Shown: in pieces, positions 1 through 8,909 of the stretch
Layout of the letters: every line of letters starts with the position of its first letter
Position numbering within the stretch: position 1 is the first letter of the stretch
Origin: Rhodospirillales bacterium
GTDB taxonomy: Bacteria; Pseudomonadota; Alphaproteobacteria; BOG-932; Roseiterribacteraceae
DNA: 64,000 bases
Direction: 5' to 3'
Assembly: GCA_028291365.1 (NCBI GenBank)
Contig: JAQGIE010000045.1
Span: 1 to 64,000 of the forward strand
Translations under genes and position numbers: made by a program
The notes under the pieces: model-generated
Told to the model about the DNA's origin: nothing
What the model saw: only the letters and a program-made list of their open reading frames with translations
Databases searched by the model: none

Positions 1-810
1 GTTGTACTGGTTCAGCCGCACGCCCGAATACGGAATGCGGTCGGGCAGGCCGTCGCCGCGCACCGGCACGGCGGGGCGGCCATTGAGGCTGGGCGCGACC
101 ACCGACTGCAGGCTGCTGACCGCATAGTCGCGCTGGGGCGCGAACAGGCCTTCTTCGCGGTTGTAGGTCGCGTTCAGGGTGACGTTGCCGCGGCCGCCGG
201 CGAAATTGCTGCCCATCGTGACGCTGGCGAAATAGGTATCGCCGTCGCCGTGACCCGTCACGCCGTACTGGGCTTCGACCTCGGCGCCTTCGTAGTTCTT
301 CTTCAGGATGAAGTTGACCACGCCCGCGACCGCATCGGCACCGTAAATGGCGGTGGCACCGCCGGTGACGATTTCGACGCGATCAATCAGCGACACCGGA
401 ATCGTATTGGTGTCGACCGCGACCGTGCCCTGACCGCCGCCGACCTGACGGCGGCCGTTGATCAAGGTCAGCGTGCGCGAGGTGCCCAGCGTGCGCAGGT
501 TCAGGATGTTCAGGCCCGCGTTGCGGACCGAGTTGGTCGAATTCTGCTGGTTGGTGCCGACGCCGACTTGCGGCAGCTGGCTCAGCAGGTCCGAGACGTT
601 GATGCCGCCGGTCGCGCGCAGCGACTCACCGGTGGCCACGGTCAGCGGCGTCGGGGCGCTGGCCCCGCTACGGCGCAGGCGTGAACCCGTCACGACAATT
701 TCTTCGGTCGGTCCTGATTGCTGGGCGCTCGCCTCGCCCGCAAACGCCAGCGAGGCAACGCCCGCCAGCAACAGCGCGCGTACTGCGCGCGGCTCGAATA
801 CCTGATTCAC
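1..810 (-). CDS. TonB-dependent receptor, N-terminal part (cut by left edge)
   Basis: This is the first 270 codons of an outer-membrane TonB-dependent receptor that continues beyond base 1. I place the start at GTG 810, preceded by AAGGGGAG about 7 bases upstream. A signal peptide ends near ASAQQ at residues 28-32. It is followed by the plug signature EEIVVTGSRLRR (about 36-47) and typical plug motifs: LNLRTLGTSRTLTLINGRR, RVEIVTGGATAIYGADAVAG and NFILKKNYEG. It resembles the receptor at 1386, which it faces divergently. Such receptors import siderophores, vitamins, glycans or other ligands using TonB energy; the ligand cannot be read from the sequence. The family is certain, the GTG start likely. 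Confidence 0.93.
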   Translation of the reverse strand, partial: MNQVFEPRAVRALLLAGVASLAFAGEASAQQSGPTEEIVVTGSRLRRSGASAPTPLTVATGESLRATGGINVSDLLSQLPQVGVGTNQQNSTNSVRNAGLNILNLRTLGTSRTLTLINGRRQVGGGQGTVAVDTNTIPVSLIDRVEIVTGGATAIYGADAVAGVVNFILKKNYEGAEVEAQYGVTGHGDGDTYFASVTMGSNFAGGRGNVTLNATYNREEGLFAPQRDYAVSSLQSVVAPSLNGRPAVPVRGDGLPDRIPYSGVRLNQYN

Positions 811-1312
811 GCTCGATCTCCCCTTGAAGCCCTCTGGATCGCCTCACCGTTTGTGCGGTGCGGTGTAGGCGAGCCGGCTATGTGACGGACCGTTGCTGGT
901 GACCTCAATTGTCCGCGTGTTTTTCGGGGGCTTTTCCAATCCGGTGTGTACTTTTCGCAACAGAAATTGCGCGGCATTGGACCGGGCGGCGGCGGGGAGC
1001 GACAGGAAGTGATTCAAAGCCGCGCGGCTGCGATCGATTGCTTCGCCGCGCCCTTGGCCCGTCACGGTGCGCGTAATGCGCGGATACGAATCGGCCGATG
1101 CATGCTTGCGTAGGACCCGACCGACAGCCGCCAAGCCTCGCTGCGGAGCCCAATGTGTCGAAAGAACTGGCTGATCTGTCCGCACTCAAAGCAAGATTCG
1201 ATCGCCTGCTCTCGCAAACTGTGTCTCCGAAGGCACATACAGTCGGTTTCTAGTGTAACGCAAAGCACGCATTCTTTACCGCGCGCGACGGACGCGCGAA
1301 GGCTCGCGCTCC
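811..1312. promoter_or_regulatory. Intergenic region between divergent TonB receptors
   Basis: About 500 bases lie between the divergent receptor starts at 810 and 1386. I find no convincing gene; short reading frames here lack a ribosome binding site and family features. Beside the left receptor, bases 840-871 can form a hairpin (CGCCTCACCG paired with CGGTG and AGGCG, one-base bulge) in its leader. The promoters of both receptors must lie here, but I could not assign -35/-10 boxes with confidence. Confidence 0.5.
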
Positions 1313-1378
1313 ACTCGACCCGGTAACGCAAGCCGGGCGAGTCCTCGGCGCCCCCGCGCCGAGTACGCAGCAGGGGAG
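1313..1378 (+). promoter_or_regulatory. Structured 5' leader of the 1386 TonB receptor
   Basis: Two hairpins stand in a row just before the ribosome binding site. The first is 1313-1342 (ACTCG-CCCGG with CCGGG-CGAGT and a bulged A). The second is 1344-1363 (CTCGGCGC with GCGCCGAG and a CCCC loop). The Shine-Dalgarno AGGGGAG at 1372-1378 has a GGGG that could pair with the CCCC loop, so translation might be tuned by the leader. The pairing is visible; regulation is inference. Confidence 0.4.
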
Positions 1379-1385
1379 TTACACG

Positions 1386-4300
1386 ATGAAAGAGTCCGTC
1401 ATCGCCCGCCACGCGCGGTCGATCCGGCGCACGGGGGTTGCAGCGATTGCGCTGCTTGCCGCCCTCAGCACCGAGCGGGCCGCGGCGCAAGCCGCTCCCG
1501 AAGAAATCGTCGTTACCGGCACGCGCATCGCTCGGCCGGGCATCACGGCGCCCAACCCGGTTACCGTCCTGAACAGCGAGAGCATCGCGTTGACGGGGTT
1601 GCAGAGCACCGTCGACATCATGGCGCAGCTGCCGCAGACCCAGGTGAACCTGCAGCCGAACAACAACCAGCGCTTCACCAACGGTATCGGCGTTTCCTTC
1701 ATCAACCTGCGCGGTCTTGGTGAGTATCGCACGCTGACCCTGGTCGACGGGCGGCGCCATATCGGTTCGCTGTCGGGCCGCAATGGTTCGGGCGGCACCT
1801 CGCTGGTCGACACCAACATCATCGCGCCGAGCCTGATCGACCGCATCGAAATCGTCACCGGCGGCACGTCGGCCATTTACGGCGCCGACGCGGTTGCCGG
1901 CGTGGTCAACTTCATCCTGAAGAAGAACTACGAAGGCGCCGAGATCACCGGCCAATACGGCTTTGCCGAACACGGCGGTGCCAAGTCGACCGAAGTCAAC
2001 GGCCTGATCGGCACGAATTTCGGATCGAAGCGCGGCAACATCACCTTCGGCTTCGACTACAATCACGACACCGGTCTTCTGGCCAGCGACCGCGATTTCG
2101 CCAGCTGCACCAGAACGCTGGCGGCGAACCCGGCGAGCTTCACCGGCACCGACGGCATCCCGAACAACATCACGATCCCCGGCTGCACCAAGTCGTCGAT
2201 CATGGGACCGAACGCGACGGTACGCACCAATATCGCCGGCGCCGGCCCGTACGGCTGGACCTTCACGCCGGACGGCAGCCAGGCGGTGCGCTTCAATCGC
2301 GGCGTTCTGCTGAATCCGCCGGGCTCGCGCCTGGGTGGAGCCATCGGCAGCACCGTCGGTAACAACGGCGACGGCGTGAACACGGCGGCCGACCTCCAGC
2401 TCCGCACGCCGAACACCCGCATGATCGCCAACACGCTGCTCAACTATCAGATCGCGGAGAAACTCGGCCCGGTCGAGTCGATCAACTTCTTCGCCGACGT
2501 GAAGTATGCCGGATCGCGCGGTTCGGCGACCAACACGCCGCATTTCAACAATGGCGCGGCGCCGTCTTCGGATCCATTCAGCCATCTGGACGACGTCGCC
2601 CAGTCGGCGTTCCTGATCCATAACGACAACCCGTATATTCCGGCCAACTTCCGGACGCTGACGGGCGGCGCGGATTTCGCGCTCAACCGCTACAACAAGG
2701 ACTGGGCGGTCCGTGACGGCCGCGCGGAATATGAATATTTCCGCGGCGTGTTCGGCTTCAACGGAACGTTCACGAACGGCTGGAAGTACGAGACGTATTT
2801 CAACTACGGCCGCAACAGCACCAACTTCTACAACGTCGACCGGGTCGAAGATCGCCTGCGCCAGCAGATCGATGCGATCCGGTTGCCGACGGGCGAAATT
2901 GTTTGCCGCGACACCGCCGCACGTGCGGCCGGCTGCGTGGCGATCAATCCGTTCCGTGTCGCGGCGCTGTCACCGGCGCAGTACAACTACGCCTACACGC
3001 TGACGCACGAGAACGACGTGCTGGACCAGAAGAACGCCGTCGTGAACGTGTCGGGTGACGCGTTCAAATACGCGACGCCGTTCTCGGGCACGGTGGCGCC
3101 GGTCGGCTTCGCGGTCGGCTTCGAGTGGCGTCGGGAATCCGGCAATTCGCAGATGGACTTCAACACCGTGACCGGACAGTACTGGGGCAACCAGAACTCG
3201 CCGGTCGTCGGCAGGTATGACGTCCGCGAATACTACACCGAATTGAACATCCCGATCCTGCGCGATCTGCCGTTCGCGAAGGCCCTGGACATCGACGCCG
3301 CCTATCGCTTCTCGGACTACTCGACCTCGGGTGCGGTCAATACCTGGAACGTGGCGATCAACTACGCCATCACCAGTGACGTGAAGCTGCGTGGTTCGAC
3401 CGCGCGTGCGGTGCGTGCGCCGAATATCGACGAACTCTTCTCGGGCTTCGGCGACGACTTCTCGGGCATCACCGATCCGTGCTCGACGACGCAGATCAAC
3501 GGCGGCCCGCGTCCGGCCAATCGTCTGGCGAACTGCCGTGCGGCGGGCGTGCCGGCCGGCTACAACCAGAACGACTTCCCGAACGCCCCGGTGCGCTCGG
3601 GCGGCAACCCGGCGCTCAAGCCTGAAAAGGCCCGCACCTGGACCGGCGGCATCGTGCTGACGCCGAGCTTCATTCCCGGCTTCAGCTTCACCGCCGACTA
3701 CTGGTTCGTGAAAATCCGCGACGGCATCCAGACGCTGCCGCGTAACGCGATCATCAACAACTGCTACGACGCCGGTTCGCTGAACAATCCGTTCTGCGGC
3801 AACGTCGTGCGCAACGCCAACGGCTCGCTGCGCTTCGTGACCGCGCAGGTCACCAACGTGGGGCAGGAGTCGGTGCGCGGCGTCGACTTCGAGGTGAACT
3901 ATGTGTTCGACCTCGACCGCGTCGGTCTGGCGAACATGGGTTCGGTGACACTCCAGGGTCTGATGAGCTGGGTGCCGCAGAACACCGTGATCGCGCTGCC
4001 GGGCGACCCGAGCTTCAACCTGTATCGTTCGGGTGTGGTCGGCTATCCGACGGTGAAGAGCAATCTGCGTGCGACCTGGGACTGGCGTGACCTGACCACG
4101 TCGGTGAGTGCGCGCTACATCGGGTCGGCCGAGCTGTTCCCGGCCCAGACCAACGTCAACGGCGTGTTCGAAGCCGCGGACTTCAACAAGATCCAGCCCT
4201 TCTGGTACTTCGATCTCGCGGCCCGCTATCGCTGGAACAACCTGACCTTCTTCGCCGGCGTCAACAACATCGCCGACAAAGATCCGCCGAACGTGCCGTT

Positions 4301-4421
4301 CCTCAACACGGGTTCGAACCAGACCGGTGCGTCGCTCGGCAACGCCGCGACCGGTGACTCGGCTTCGACCTACTCGCCGGTTGGCCGTTACTTCTACTTC
4401 GGCACGACCGTGAAGTTCTGA
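1386..4421 (+). CDS. TonB-dependent receptor
   Basis: A complete 1011-aa outer-membrane TonB-dependent receptor. The signal peptide (about 1-35) ends near RAAAQA. The plug domain follows, with EEIVVTGTRIARP, LRGLGEYRTLTLVDGRR and RIEIVTGGTSAIYGADAVAG (to about residue 170). The 22-strand barrel ends in the aromatic VGRYFYFGTTVKF, the usual C-terminal insertion signal. The start is set by AGGGGAG at 1372-1378. Barrel motifs such as the KLRGSTARAVRAPNIDELF region and a GGNPALKPEKARTW-type segment are standard. A small secreted-protein gene follows at 4561, an arrangement repeated at 5342-8864. The substrate is unknown; proximity to a carboxylate catabolic region is only suggestive. Confidence 0.95.
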   Translation: MKESVIARHARSIRRTGVAAIALLAALSTERAAAQAAPEEIVVTGTRIARPGITAPNPVTVLNSESIALTGLQSTVDIMAQLPQTQVNLQPNNNQRFTNGIGVSFINLRGLGEYRTLTLVDGRRHIGSLSGRNGSGGTSLVDTNIIAPSLIDRIEIVTGGTSAIYGADAVAGVVNFILKKNYEGAEITGQYGFAEHGGAKSTEVNGLIGTNFGSKRGNITFGFDYNHDTGLLASDRDFASCTRTLAANPASFTGTDGIPNNITIPGCTKSSIMGPNATVRTNIAGAGPYGWTFTPDGSQAVRFNRGVLLNPPGSRLGGAIGSTVGNNGDGVNTAADLQLRTPNTRMIANTLLNYQIAEKLGPVESINFFADVKYAGSRGSATNTPHFNNGAAPSSDPFSHLDDVAQSAFLIHNDNPYIPANFRTLTGGADFALNRYNKDWAVRDGRAEYEYFRGVFGFNGTFTNGWKYETYFNYGRNSTNFYNVDRVEDRLRQQIDAIRLPTGEIVCRDTAARAAGCVAINPFRVAALSPAQYNYAYTLTHENDVLDQKNAVVNVSGDAFKYATPFSGTVAPVGFAVGFEWRRESGNSQMDFNTVTGQYWGNQNSPVVGRYDVREYYTELNIPILRDLPFAKALDIDAAYRFSDYSTSGAVNTWNVAINYAITSDVKLRGSTARAVRAPNIDELFSGFGDDFSGITDPCSTTQINGGPRPANRLANCRAAGVPAGYNQNDFPNAPVRSGGNPALKPEKARTWTGGIVLTPSFIPGFSFTADYWFVKIRDGIQTLPRNAIINNCYDAGSLNNPFCGNVVRNANGSLRFVTAQVTNVGQESVRGVDFEVNYVFDLDRVGLANMGSVTLQGLMSWVPQNTVIALPGDPSFNLYRSGVVGYPTVKSNLRATWDWRDLTTSVSARYIGSAELFPAQTNVNGVFEAADFNKIQPFWYFDLAARYRWNNLTFFAGVNNIADKDPPNVPFLNTGSNQTGASLGNAATGDSASTYSPVGRYFYFGTTVKF

Positions 4422-4428
4422 TCCCGGA

Positions 4429-4448
4429 TGCCGCGCTTCGGCGCGGCA
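4429..4448 (+). other. UUCG tetraloop hairpin after TonB receptor
   Basis: A perfect 8-bp stem TGCCGCGC/GCGCGGCA with a TTCG loop lies 7 bases after the receptor stop, just ahead of the terminator at 4466. It lacks its own T tract. It probably protects the 3' end or helps termination. Confidence 0.55.
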
Positions 4449-4465
4449 CTCTCGGAACCTCTGCA

Positions 4466-4498
4466 GCCGGCGCGGGCAACCGCGCCGGCTTTTTCTTT
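4466..4498 (+). terminator. Rho-independent terminator
   Basis: A 10-bp perfect stem (GCCGGCGCGG at 4466-4475 with its complement at 4480-4489) closes a GCAA tetraloop. It is followed directly by TTTTTCTTT. This is a textbook intrinsic terminator for the receptor ending at 4421, so the gene at 4561 is probably expressed separately or by read-through. Confidence 0.85.
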
Positions 4499-4560
4499 GG
4501 GCACGCAGGTGGCAAGCCTATGCTCCGCCCATTCAACGAACCCTGCAGGACCGTTCCCCC

Positions 4561-5109
4561 ATGTCTCGCCCCGCATCTCGTTCCGCGTCTCTTTCCGCGT
4601 CTCGTTCCGCCGCCGCCGCGCTCCTTCTCGGCACCGTTTTCGCCATGCCCGACGCCGCGCATGCCGGCGCCGCCGACGTGGTTGCCTGCAAGGAGATCAC
4701 TGCGGAGAAGGACCGGCTGGCCTGTTTCGACCGCACGATCGGTGGTCTCGCCGAGGACCTGAAGAAGAGTGACGGCTTCTCGCTGTTCGGCCTGTTCGGC
4801 AATGGCGGCAAGGCGACCGCCGACAAGGATTTCGGCGCCGGCAAAGGCACGCCCGCGGTCCCGGGTGGCGAGGTGCCGGCCGTGACCCAGATCACCGCCA
4901 AGCTGGCTTCGATCGGCTTCGGCGCCGACGGCAAGCCGATCTTCGTGCTCGACAACGGCCAGGTCTGGCGCTCGCAGGAACCCGCCAAGATCCGCCTGAA
5001 CGGCGACGGGTCCGATCAGGCGACGGTGAAGAGGTCGATGCTCGGCCTGGGCTATCTGATGCGCGTCAACGATCTCGGCTACGACGTCTCGGTGACTCGC
5101 GAACGCTGA
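4561..5109 (+). CDS. Small secreted protein, receptor-associated family (copy 1)
   Basis: A 182-aa exported protein paralogous to the one at 8382. The N-terminus is Ser/Arg/Ala-rich and encoded by imperfect 12-base repeats, followed by a signal sequence ending about AAHAGAADV (residue 40). The mature part begins GAADVVACKEITAEKDRLACFDR, with C43 and C55, then LFGLFGNGG, KDFG, a PAV.Q stretch, an NGQVWRSQE motif and a C-terminal DGSDQATVKRS segment. The paired-Cys RLAC[FY]DR start recalls other small secreted proteins, but I do not recognise a named family. Position after a TonB receptor, seen twice, suggests a periplasmic or envelope role linked to that receptor. Confidence 0.8.
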   Translation: MSRPASRSASLSASRSAAAALLLGTVFAMPDAAHAGAADVVACKEITAEKDRLACFDRTIGGLAEDLKKSDGFSLFGLFGNGGKATADKDFGAGKGTPAVPGGEVPAVTQITAKLASIGFGADGKPIFVLDNGQVWRSQEPAKIRLNGDGSDQATVKRSMLGLGYLMRVNDLGYDVSVTRER

Positions 5110-5149
5110 CGCCGACCTGACGGGTAATAATCAGCACGATGTAACGCGG

Positions 5150-5174
5150 GCCCGGTAACATTCGAGCACCGGGC
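5150..5174 (+). other. Hairpin downstream of secreted-protein gene
   Basis: GCCCGGT at 5150-5156 pairs with ACCGGGC at 5168-5174. There is no T tract, so this is at best a weak terminator. The rest of 5110-5286 shows no gene. Confidence 0.3.
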
Positions 5175-5286
5175 CTGCTTCACCAACGGTCAAAACGTGT
5201 CGCGCCAGCCACAGCTTTTCAGTTAATGGGATGTGAACAGCGTGTGACGGTTTACACGCTCGGTCCCAGTTCGGAACGCTGCTCCC

Positions 5287-5335
5287 AGGGGCGGTCGTGC
5301 GGAGGCTTCAGGCCGCCCCTTTAAAAAAGGGGAGA
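5287..5335 (+). promoter_or_regulatory. Leader with two mutually exclusive hairpins over the Shine-Dalgarno
   Basis: AGGGGCGG (5287-5294) can pair with CCGCCCCT (5313-5320). The same C-rich arm, CCCCTTT (5316-5322), can instead pair with AAAGGGG (5326-5332), which contains the Shine-Dalgarno AAGGGGAG of the receptor at 5342. Forming one stem excludes the other, as in a translational switch. No known riboswitch aptamer was recognised upstream. Both pairings can be seen in the sequence; switching is inferred. Confidence 0.4.
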
Positions 5336-5341
5336 TCGTAA

Positions 5342-8308
5342 ATGCATGATCCATTTCGAGGCCGCGCTGTGCGGCCGCGATGGTTGCAAGGCGCGGCTGT
5401 ACTCGCGCTCCTGGCCGGCGCGGGCGAAGCATCCGCGCAGACAGCACCGGTGCAGCGCGCACCAGAAGAAATTGTCGTCACGGGTTCGCGCATTCGCCAG
5501 GCGAACATTGAAAGCACCAGCCCGATCGCCGTGGTCTCGAGCGAGGAGATCAAGCTGACGGGCGCAGCGCGTGTCGAAGACCTGCTCAACAACCTGCCGC
5601 AGGTCTTCGCCGATCAGGGCGCCTACGCCTCGAACGGTTCGACCGGCACGGCCAACCTCAACCTGCGCAACCTGGGTTCGTCGCGAACCCTGGTGCTGAT
5701 TGACGGCAAGCGCATGCCCGCGGGCACGCCCGTCAACGGCGGCGAAGCGCCGGATATCAATCAGATCCCCGAATCGCTGATCAAGCGCATCGAGATCGTC
5801 ACCGGCGGCGCCTCGGCGGTGTACGGTTCGGACGCCATCGCGGGCGTCGTCAACTTCATCATGGACAAGGACTTTGAAGGCGTCCGTGTCGATACGCAGT
5901 ACAGCTTCACGCAACACAAGAACGACGACACCGACATTCAGAAGGTGGTTCGAGCGCGAAACTTCGCGCTGCCCGAAAGCGACATCGTCACCGGCATCGA
6001 GAAGACATTCTCGTCGTCAATCGGCATCGCGAATGCCAAAGGCGGCGTGCAGATGTACGCCACCTACCGCAACATCAAGCCGATCCTGCAGGATCACTTC
6101 GACTATTCGTCGTGCTCGCTGAATGCCGGAGCGGCGTATAGTTGCGGTGGTTCGTCCACCTCCTTTCCCGGCCGCTTCATTCTCGACGGCGGCAACGGCG
6201 CCAGCGTCACGATCAACTCGGCGGGCGCGGGCAACACCTTCCGGCCGTTCACGACCAGCGATCAGTACAATTTCGGGCCGATCAACTACTTCCAACGCCC
6301 CGACAAGCGTTACTCGGCCGGCGGTTTCGCGCATTACGAAATCACGCCCGCGATCGAAGCCTATGCCAGCTTCATGTTTCACGACGACAAGACGGTGGCG
6401 CAGATCGCGCCTTCGGGCATCTTCCTGCAGGGCCAGAACGTGCCGTGCTCGAATCCGCTTCTGTCGGCCCAACAGGTCCAGACGCTCTGCACCCAGTTCG
6501 GCCTGACCCAGGCGGACTCGGCCAACGTGCTGATCGGCCGGCGCAACGTCGAAGGCGGCGGCCGCCAGGACGATCTCCGCAATACCTCGTACAACTTCAA
6601 TGCGGGCATTCGCGGCGATATTCTCGGCGGGTGGCACTACGACGTGTACGGGCAGTACGCGACGGTGGTGTACGCCGAGACGTACAAGAACGACTTCTCG
6701 CTGGCGCGCACCGCGCGTGCTCTCGACGTGGTGACCAACCCTGCCAACGGGCAGGCGGTCTGCCGTTCGGCGCTCAACGGCACCGATCCAGCGTGCGTGC
6801 CCTACAACATCTTCCAGCTCGGCGGCGTCACGCCAGCCGCGCTCAACTACCTGCAGACGCCGGGTTTCCAGCGCGGCTCAACCACGTTGGAAGTGGTGAG
6901 CGGCTCGATCACCGGTGATCTCGGCAAGTATGGCGTCCGGTTGCCATGGGCCAAGAGCGGCGTCAGCGTCGCGTTCGGCGCGGAATATCGCCGCAACGAA
7001 CTCGATCGCAGCGTCGACGCCGAGTTCGACACCGGCGACCTGGCGGGCCAGGGCGGCGCCACGCACGGCGTCACCGGCGCATACGATTCGCGCGAGGTGT
7101 TCACCGAAGGTCACGTTCCTTTGATCGAGGACATGGCGTTCGCCAAAGCGATCAACTTCGACTACGGCTATCGCTATTCGAAGTACAGCACGTCGGGCAG
7201 CGCCAACACGTGGAAGCTGGCTGCCGACTGGGCGCCGATCGACGACGTAAAGCTGCGGACGACGTTCAACCGCGCGGTGCGTGCACCGACGGTGATCGAT
7301 TTGTTCGTGCCGCAGGCCACCAACCTGAATCTCTCCAACGATCCATGCGCGGGGAGCTCGCCGACCGCTTCCTTGGCCCAGTGCGCGCGCACCGGTGTGT
7401 CGGCCGCACAATATGGTCGGATCCTGTCCAATTCCGCCGGACAGTATAACGATCTCGAAGGCGGCAATACGCACCTGAAGCCCGAAGTGGCACTGACCTT
7501 CACGGCCGGCGCAGTGTTCACGCCGAGCTTCTTCAAGAACTTCTCAGCCACGGTCGACTATTTCCGCATCAACATCCGCGACACGATCGGCACGATCGGC
7601 GCCGACACGATCCTTGCGACCTGTCTGCAGTCGGGTGATCCGACATTCTGCGGACTCGTCCATCGTTCGCCGGGAACCGGCAGTCTGTGGCTGGCGCCGA
7701 ACGGTTTCGTCACCAACACGAACCTGAACTCGGGCAGCCTCAAGACGTCAGGCGTCGATCTGCAGGCCAACTATCGGATCGGACTGCCCGATTACGGCGT
7801 TCGCGGCATCGGCGACGTGTCGGTGTCGTTCCTCGGCACGGTCATGAGCAAGTACGAAGTCCAGCCGATCACCAATGGCGACCGGTTCGATTGTGCCGGT
7901 CTCTATGGACCGCAATGCAGCGGCGGCTCGAATGCGCCGGTGTTTCCGAAGTGGCGTCACAAGATGCGGGTGACCTGGGAAATGCCCTGGGACGCGTCGC
8001 TCTCGGTCGCGTGGCGTCATATGTCGTCGACCCAGTACGAGCAGATCAGCGACCAGACGGTGCTGCAGGCTGCGGGTAGTTCGCCGCTCTCGGCGACGCT
8101 GCCCCAGACCAACTACTTCGACCTCGCGGCCCAATGGGCCCCGGTGTCGTGGCTCACGCTTACGGGCGGCGTGAATAACGTGTTCGACAAGTCGCCGCCG
8201 ATCATCGGTTCCGGCGTGGTGGGTCTGCCGTTCCTCAACGGCAACACGCTGCCGCAGGTCTACGATATCGGTCGCTACTTCTTCTTCAGCGCGTCGGCGA
8301 AGTTCTAA
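5342..8308 (+). CDS. TonB-dependent receptor
   Basis: A 988-aa outer-membrane TonB-dependent receptor. The signal peptide ends near ASAQT (about residue 31). The plug carries EEIVVTGSRIRQ, LNLRNLGSSRTLVLIDGKR and RIEIVTGGASAVYGSDAIAG. The barrel ends with YDIGRYFFFSASAKF, a terminal aromatic insertion motif. The start is fixed by AAGGGGAG 7 bases upstream. It has the same architecture as the receptor at 1386 but is clearly diverged, so the two are paralogs rather than a recent duplication. Each is followed by its own small secreted protein. The ligand is unknown. Confidence 0.95.
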   Translation: MHDPFRGRAVRPRWLQGAAVLALLAGAGEASAQTAPVQRAPEEIVVTGSRIRQANIESTSPIAVVSSEEIKLTGAARVEDLLNNLPQVFADQGAYASNGSTGTANLNLRNLGSSRTLVLIDGKRMPAGTPVNGGEAPDINQIPESLIKRIEIVTGGASAVYGSDAIAGVVNFIMDKDFEGVRVDTQYSFTQHKNDDTDIQKVVRARNFALPESDIVTGIEKTFSSSIGIANAKGGVQMYATYRNIKPILQDHFDYSSCSLNAGAAYSCGGSSTSFPGRFILDGGNGASVTINSAGAGNTFRPFTTSDQYNFGPINYFQRPDKRYSAGGFAHYEITPAIEAYASFMFHDDKTVAQIAPSGIFLQGQNVPCSNPLLSAQQVQTLCTQFGLTQADSANVLIGRRNVEGGGRQDDLRNTSYNFNAGIRGDILGGWHYDVYGQYATVVYAETYKNDFSLARTARALDVVTNPANGQAVCRSALNGTDPACVPYNIFQLGGVTPAALNYLQTPGFQRGSTTLEVVSGSITGDLGKYGVRLPWAKSGVSVAFGAEYRRNELDRSVDAEFDTGDLAGQGGATHGVTGAYDSREVFTEGHVPLIEDMAFAKAINFDYGYRYSKYSTSGSANTWKLAADWAPIDDVKLRTTFNRAVRAPTVIDLFVPQATNLNLSNDPCAGSSPTASLAQCARTGVSAAQYGRILSNSAGQYNDLEGGNTHLKPEVALTFTAGAVFTPSFFKNFSATVDYFRINIRDTIGTIGADTILATCLQSGDPTFCGLVHRSPGTGSLWLAPNGFVTNTNLNSGSLKTSGVDLQANYRIGLPDYGVRGIGDVSVSFLGTVMSKYEVQPITNGDRFDCAGLYGPQCSGGSNAPVFPKWRHKMRVTWEMPWDASLSVAWRHMSSTQYEQISDQTVLQAAGSSPLSATLPQTNYFDLAAQWAPVSWLTLTGGVNNVFDKSPPIIGSGVVGLPFLNGNTLPQVYDIGRYFFFSASAKF

Positions 8309-8325
8309 CAACCCGATGCGCACTG

Positions 8326-8360
8326 GGGCGGCGAGTTCTACGGGCTCGCCGCCCTTTTTC
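8326..8360 (+). terminator. Rho-independent terminator
   Basis: GGGCGGCGAG at 8326-8335 pairs perfectly with CTCGCCGCCC at 8345-8354 across a 9-base loop and is followed by TTTTTC. It terminates the receptor ending at 8308. As with the first receptor, the terminator separates it from the downstream small secreted-protein gene. Confidence 0.85.
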
Positions 8361-8381
8361 TCAACGCACCAAGGTACTGCC

Positions 8382-8864
8382 ATGCGCACGCAGCTTTCGC
8401 TCGCTCTCGTCGTGTTGTTGACGCCGTTGGCGGCGCAGGCCGGCGCGGCCGACGTCGTCGCCTGTCTCAAGCTCGATGGCGCGGCGCGCTACGCCTGTTA
8501 CGACCGCACCGTCCCCGCGCTCGCCGCCGATCTCGAATCGGAAAAGAAATCGGGCCTCGATCTGTTCGGCTTGTTCGGCGGCAAGGCGACCGCGACCAAG
8601 GATTTCGGCAACGCACCGGAGAAGATCAACGCCGAGGTGCCGGCGGTAAGCCAGATGAAGGACGCGCTGCTCGGCGTGAACTATGGCGACACGGGTCCGA
8701 TCTTCACCTTTGCAAACGGCCAGGTCTGGCGCGCCCAGGAAGGCCGTCGCGTCTTTCTCAAGGAGGACGGCTCCGACTTCGGGACGGTGAAGAAGTCGCT
8801 TGTCGGCTACGTGCTGACCGTCAATGACGGGACCGGCGGCTGGAGCGTGAAGCGCGTGAAATAA
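8382..8864 (+). CDS. Small secreted protein, receptor-associated family (copy 2)
   Basis: A 160-aa paralog of the protein at 4561. I choose ATG 8382 because it opens a clean signal peptide (MRTQLSLALVVLLTPLAAQA); an upstream in-frame start at 8316 would lie inside the terminator hairpin. The mature protein starts GAADVVACLKLDG with C28 and C39, then YDRT, the shared LFGLFGGKATATKDFG block, an EVPAVSQ stretch, NGQVWRAQEGRR and DGSDFGTVKKSLVGY. Conservation of these blocks in both copies shows a real family. Function is unknown. It ends 45 bases from the convergent hydratase gene. Confidence 0.8.
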   Translation: MRTQLSLALVVLLTPLAAQAGAADVVACLKLDGAARYACYDRTVPALAADLESEKKSGLDLFGLFGGKATATKDFGNAPEKINAEVPAVSQMKDALLGVNYGDTGPIFTFANGQVWRAQEGRRVFLKEDGSDFGTVKKSLVGYVLTVNDGTGGWSVKRVK

Positions 8865-8909
8865 ATCACGCGCTCCGTCACATCAGCAGACCGCCTTCCG
8901 ACCACGCGC

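Noticed and set aside
844..1189. Two overlapping minus-strand frames in the divergent receptor gap
   Set aside because: No ribosome binding site, no recognisable domain and low-complexity Arg/Ser content; more likely regulatory DNA.
1062..2621. Minus-strand frame of 519 codons across the 1386 receptor start
   Set aside because: It overlaps the receptor plug domain in antisense and crosses the structured leader; there are no family features.
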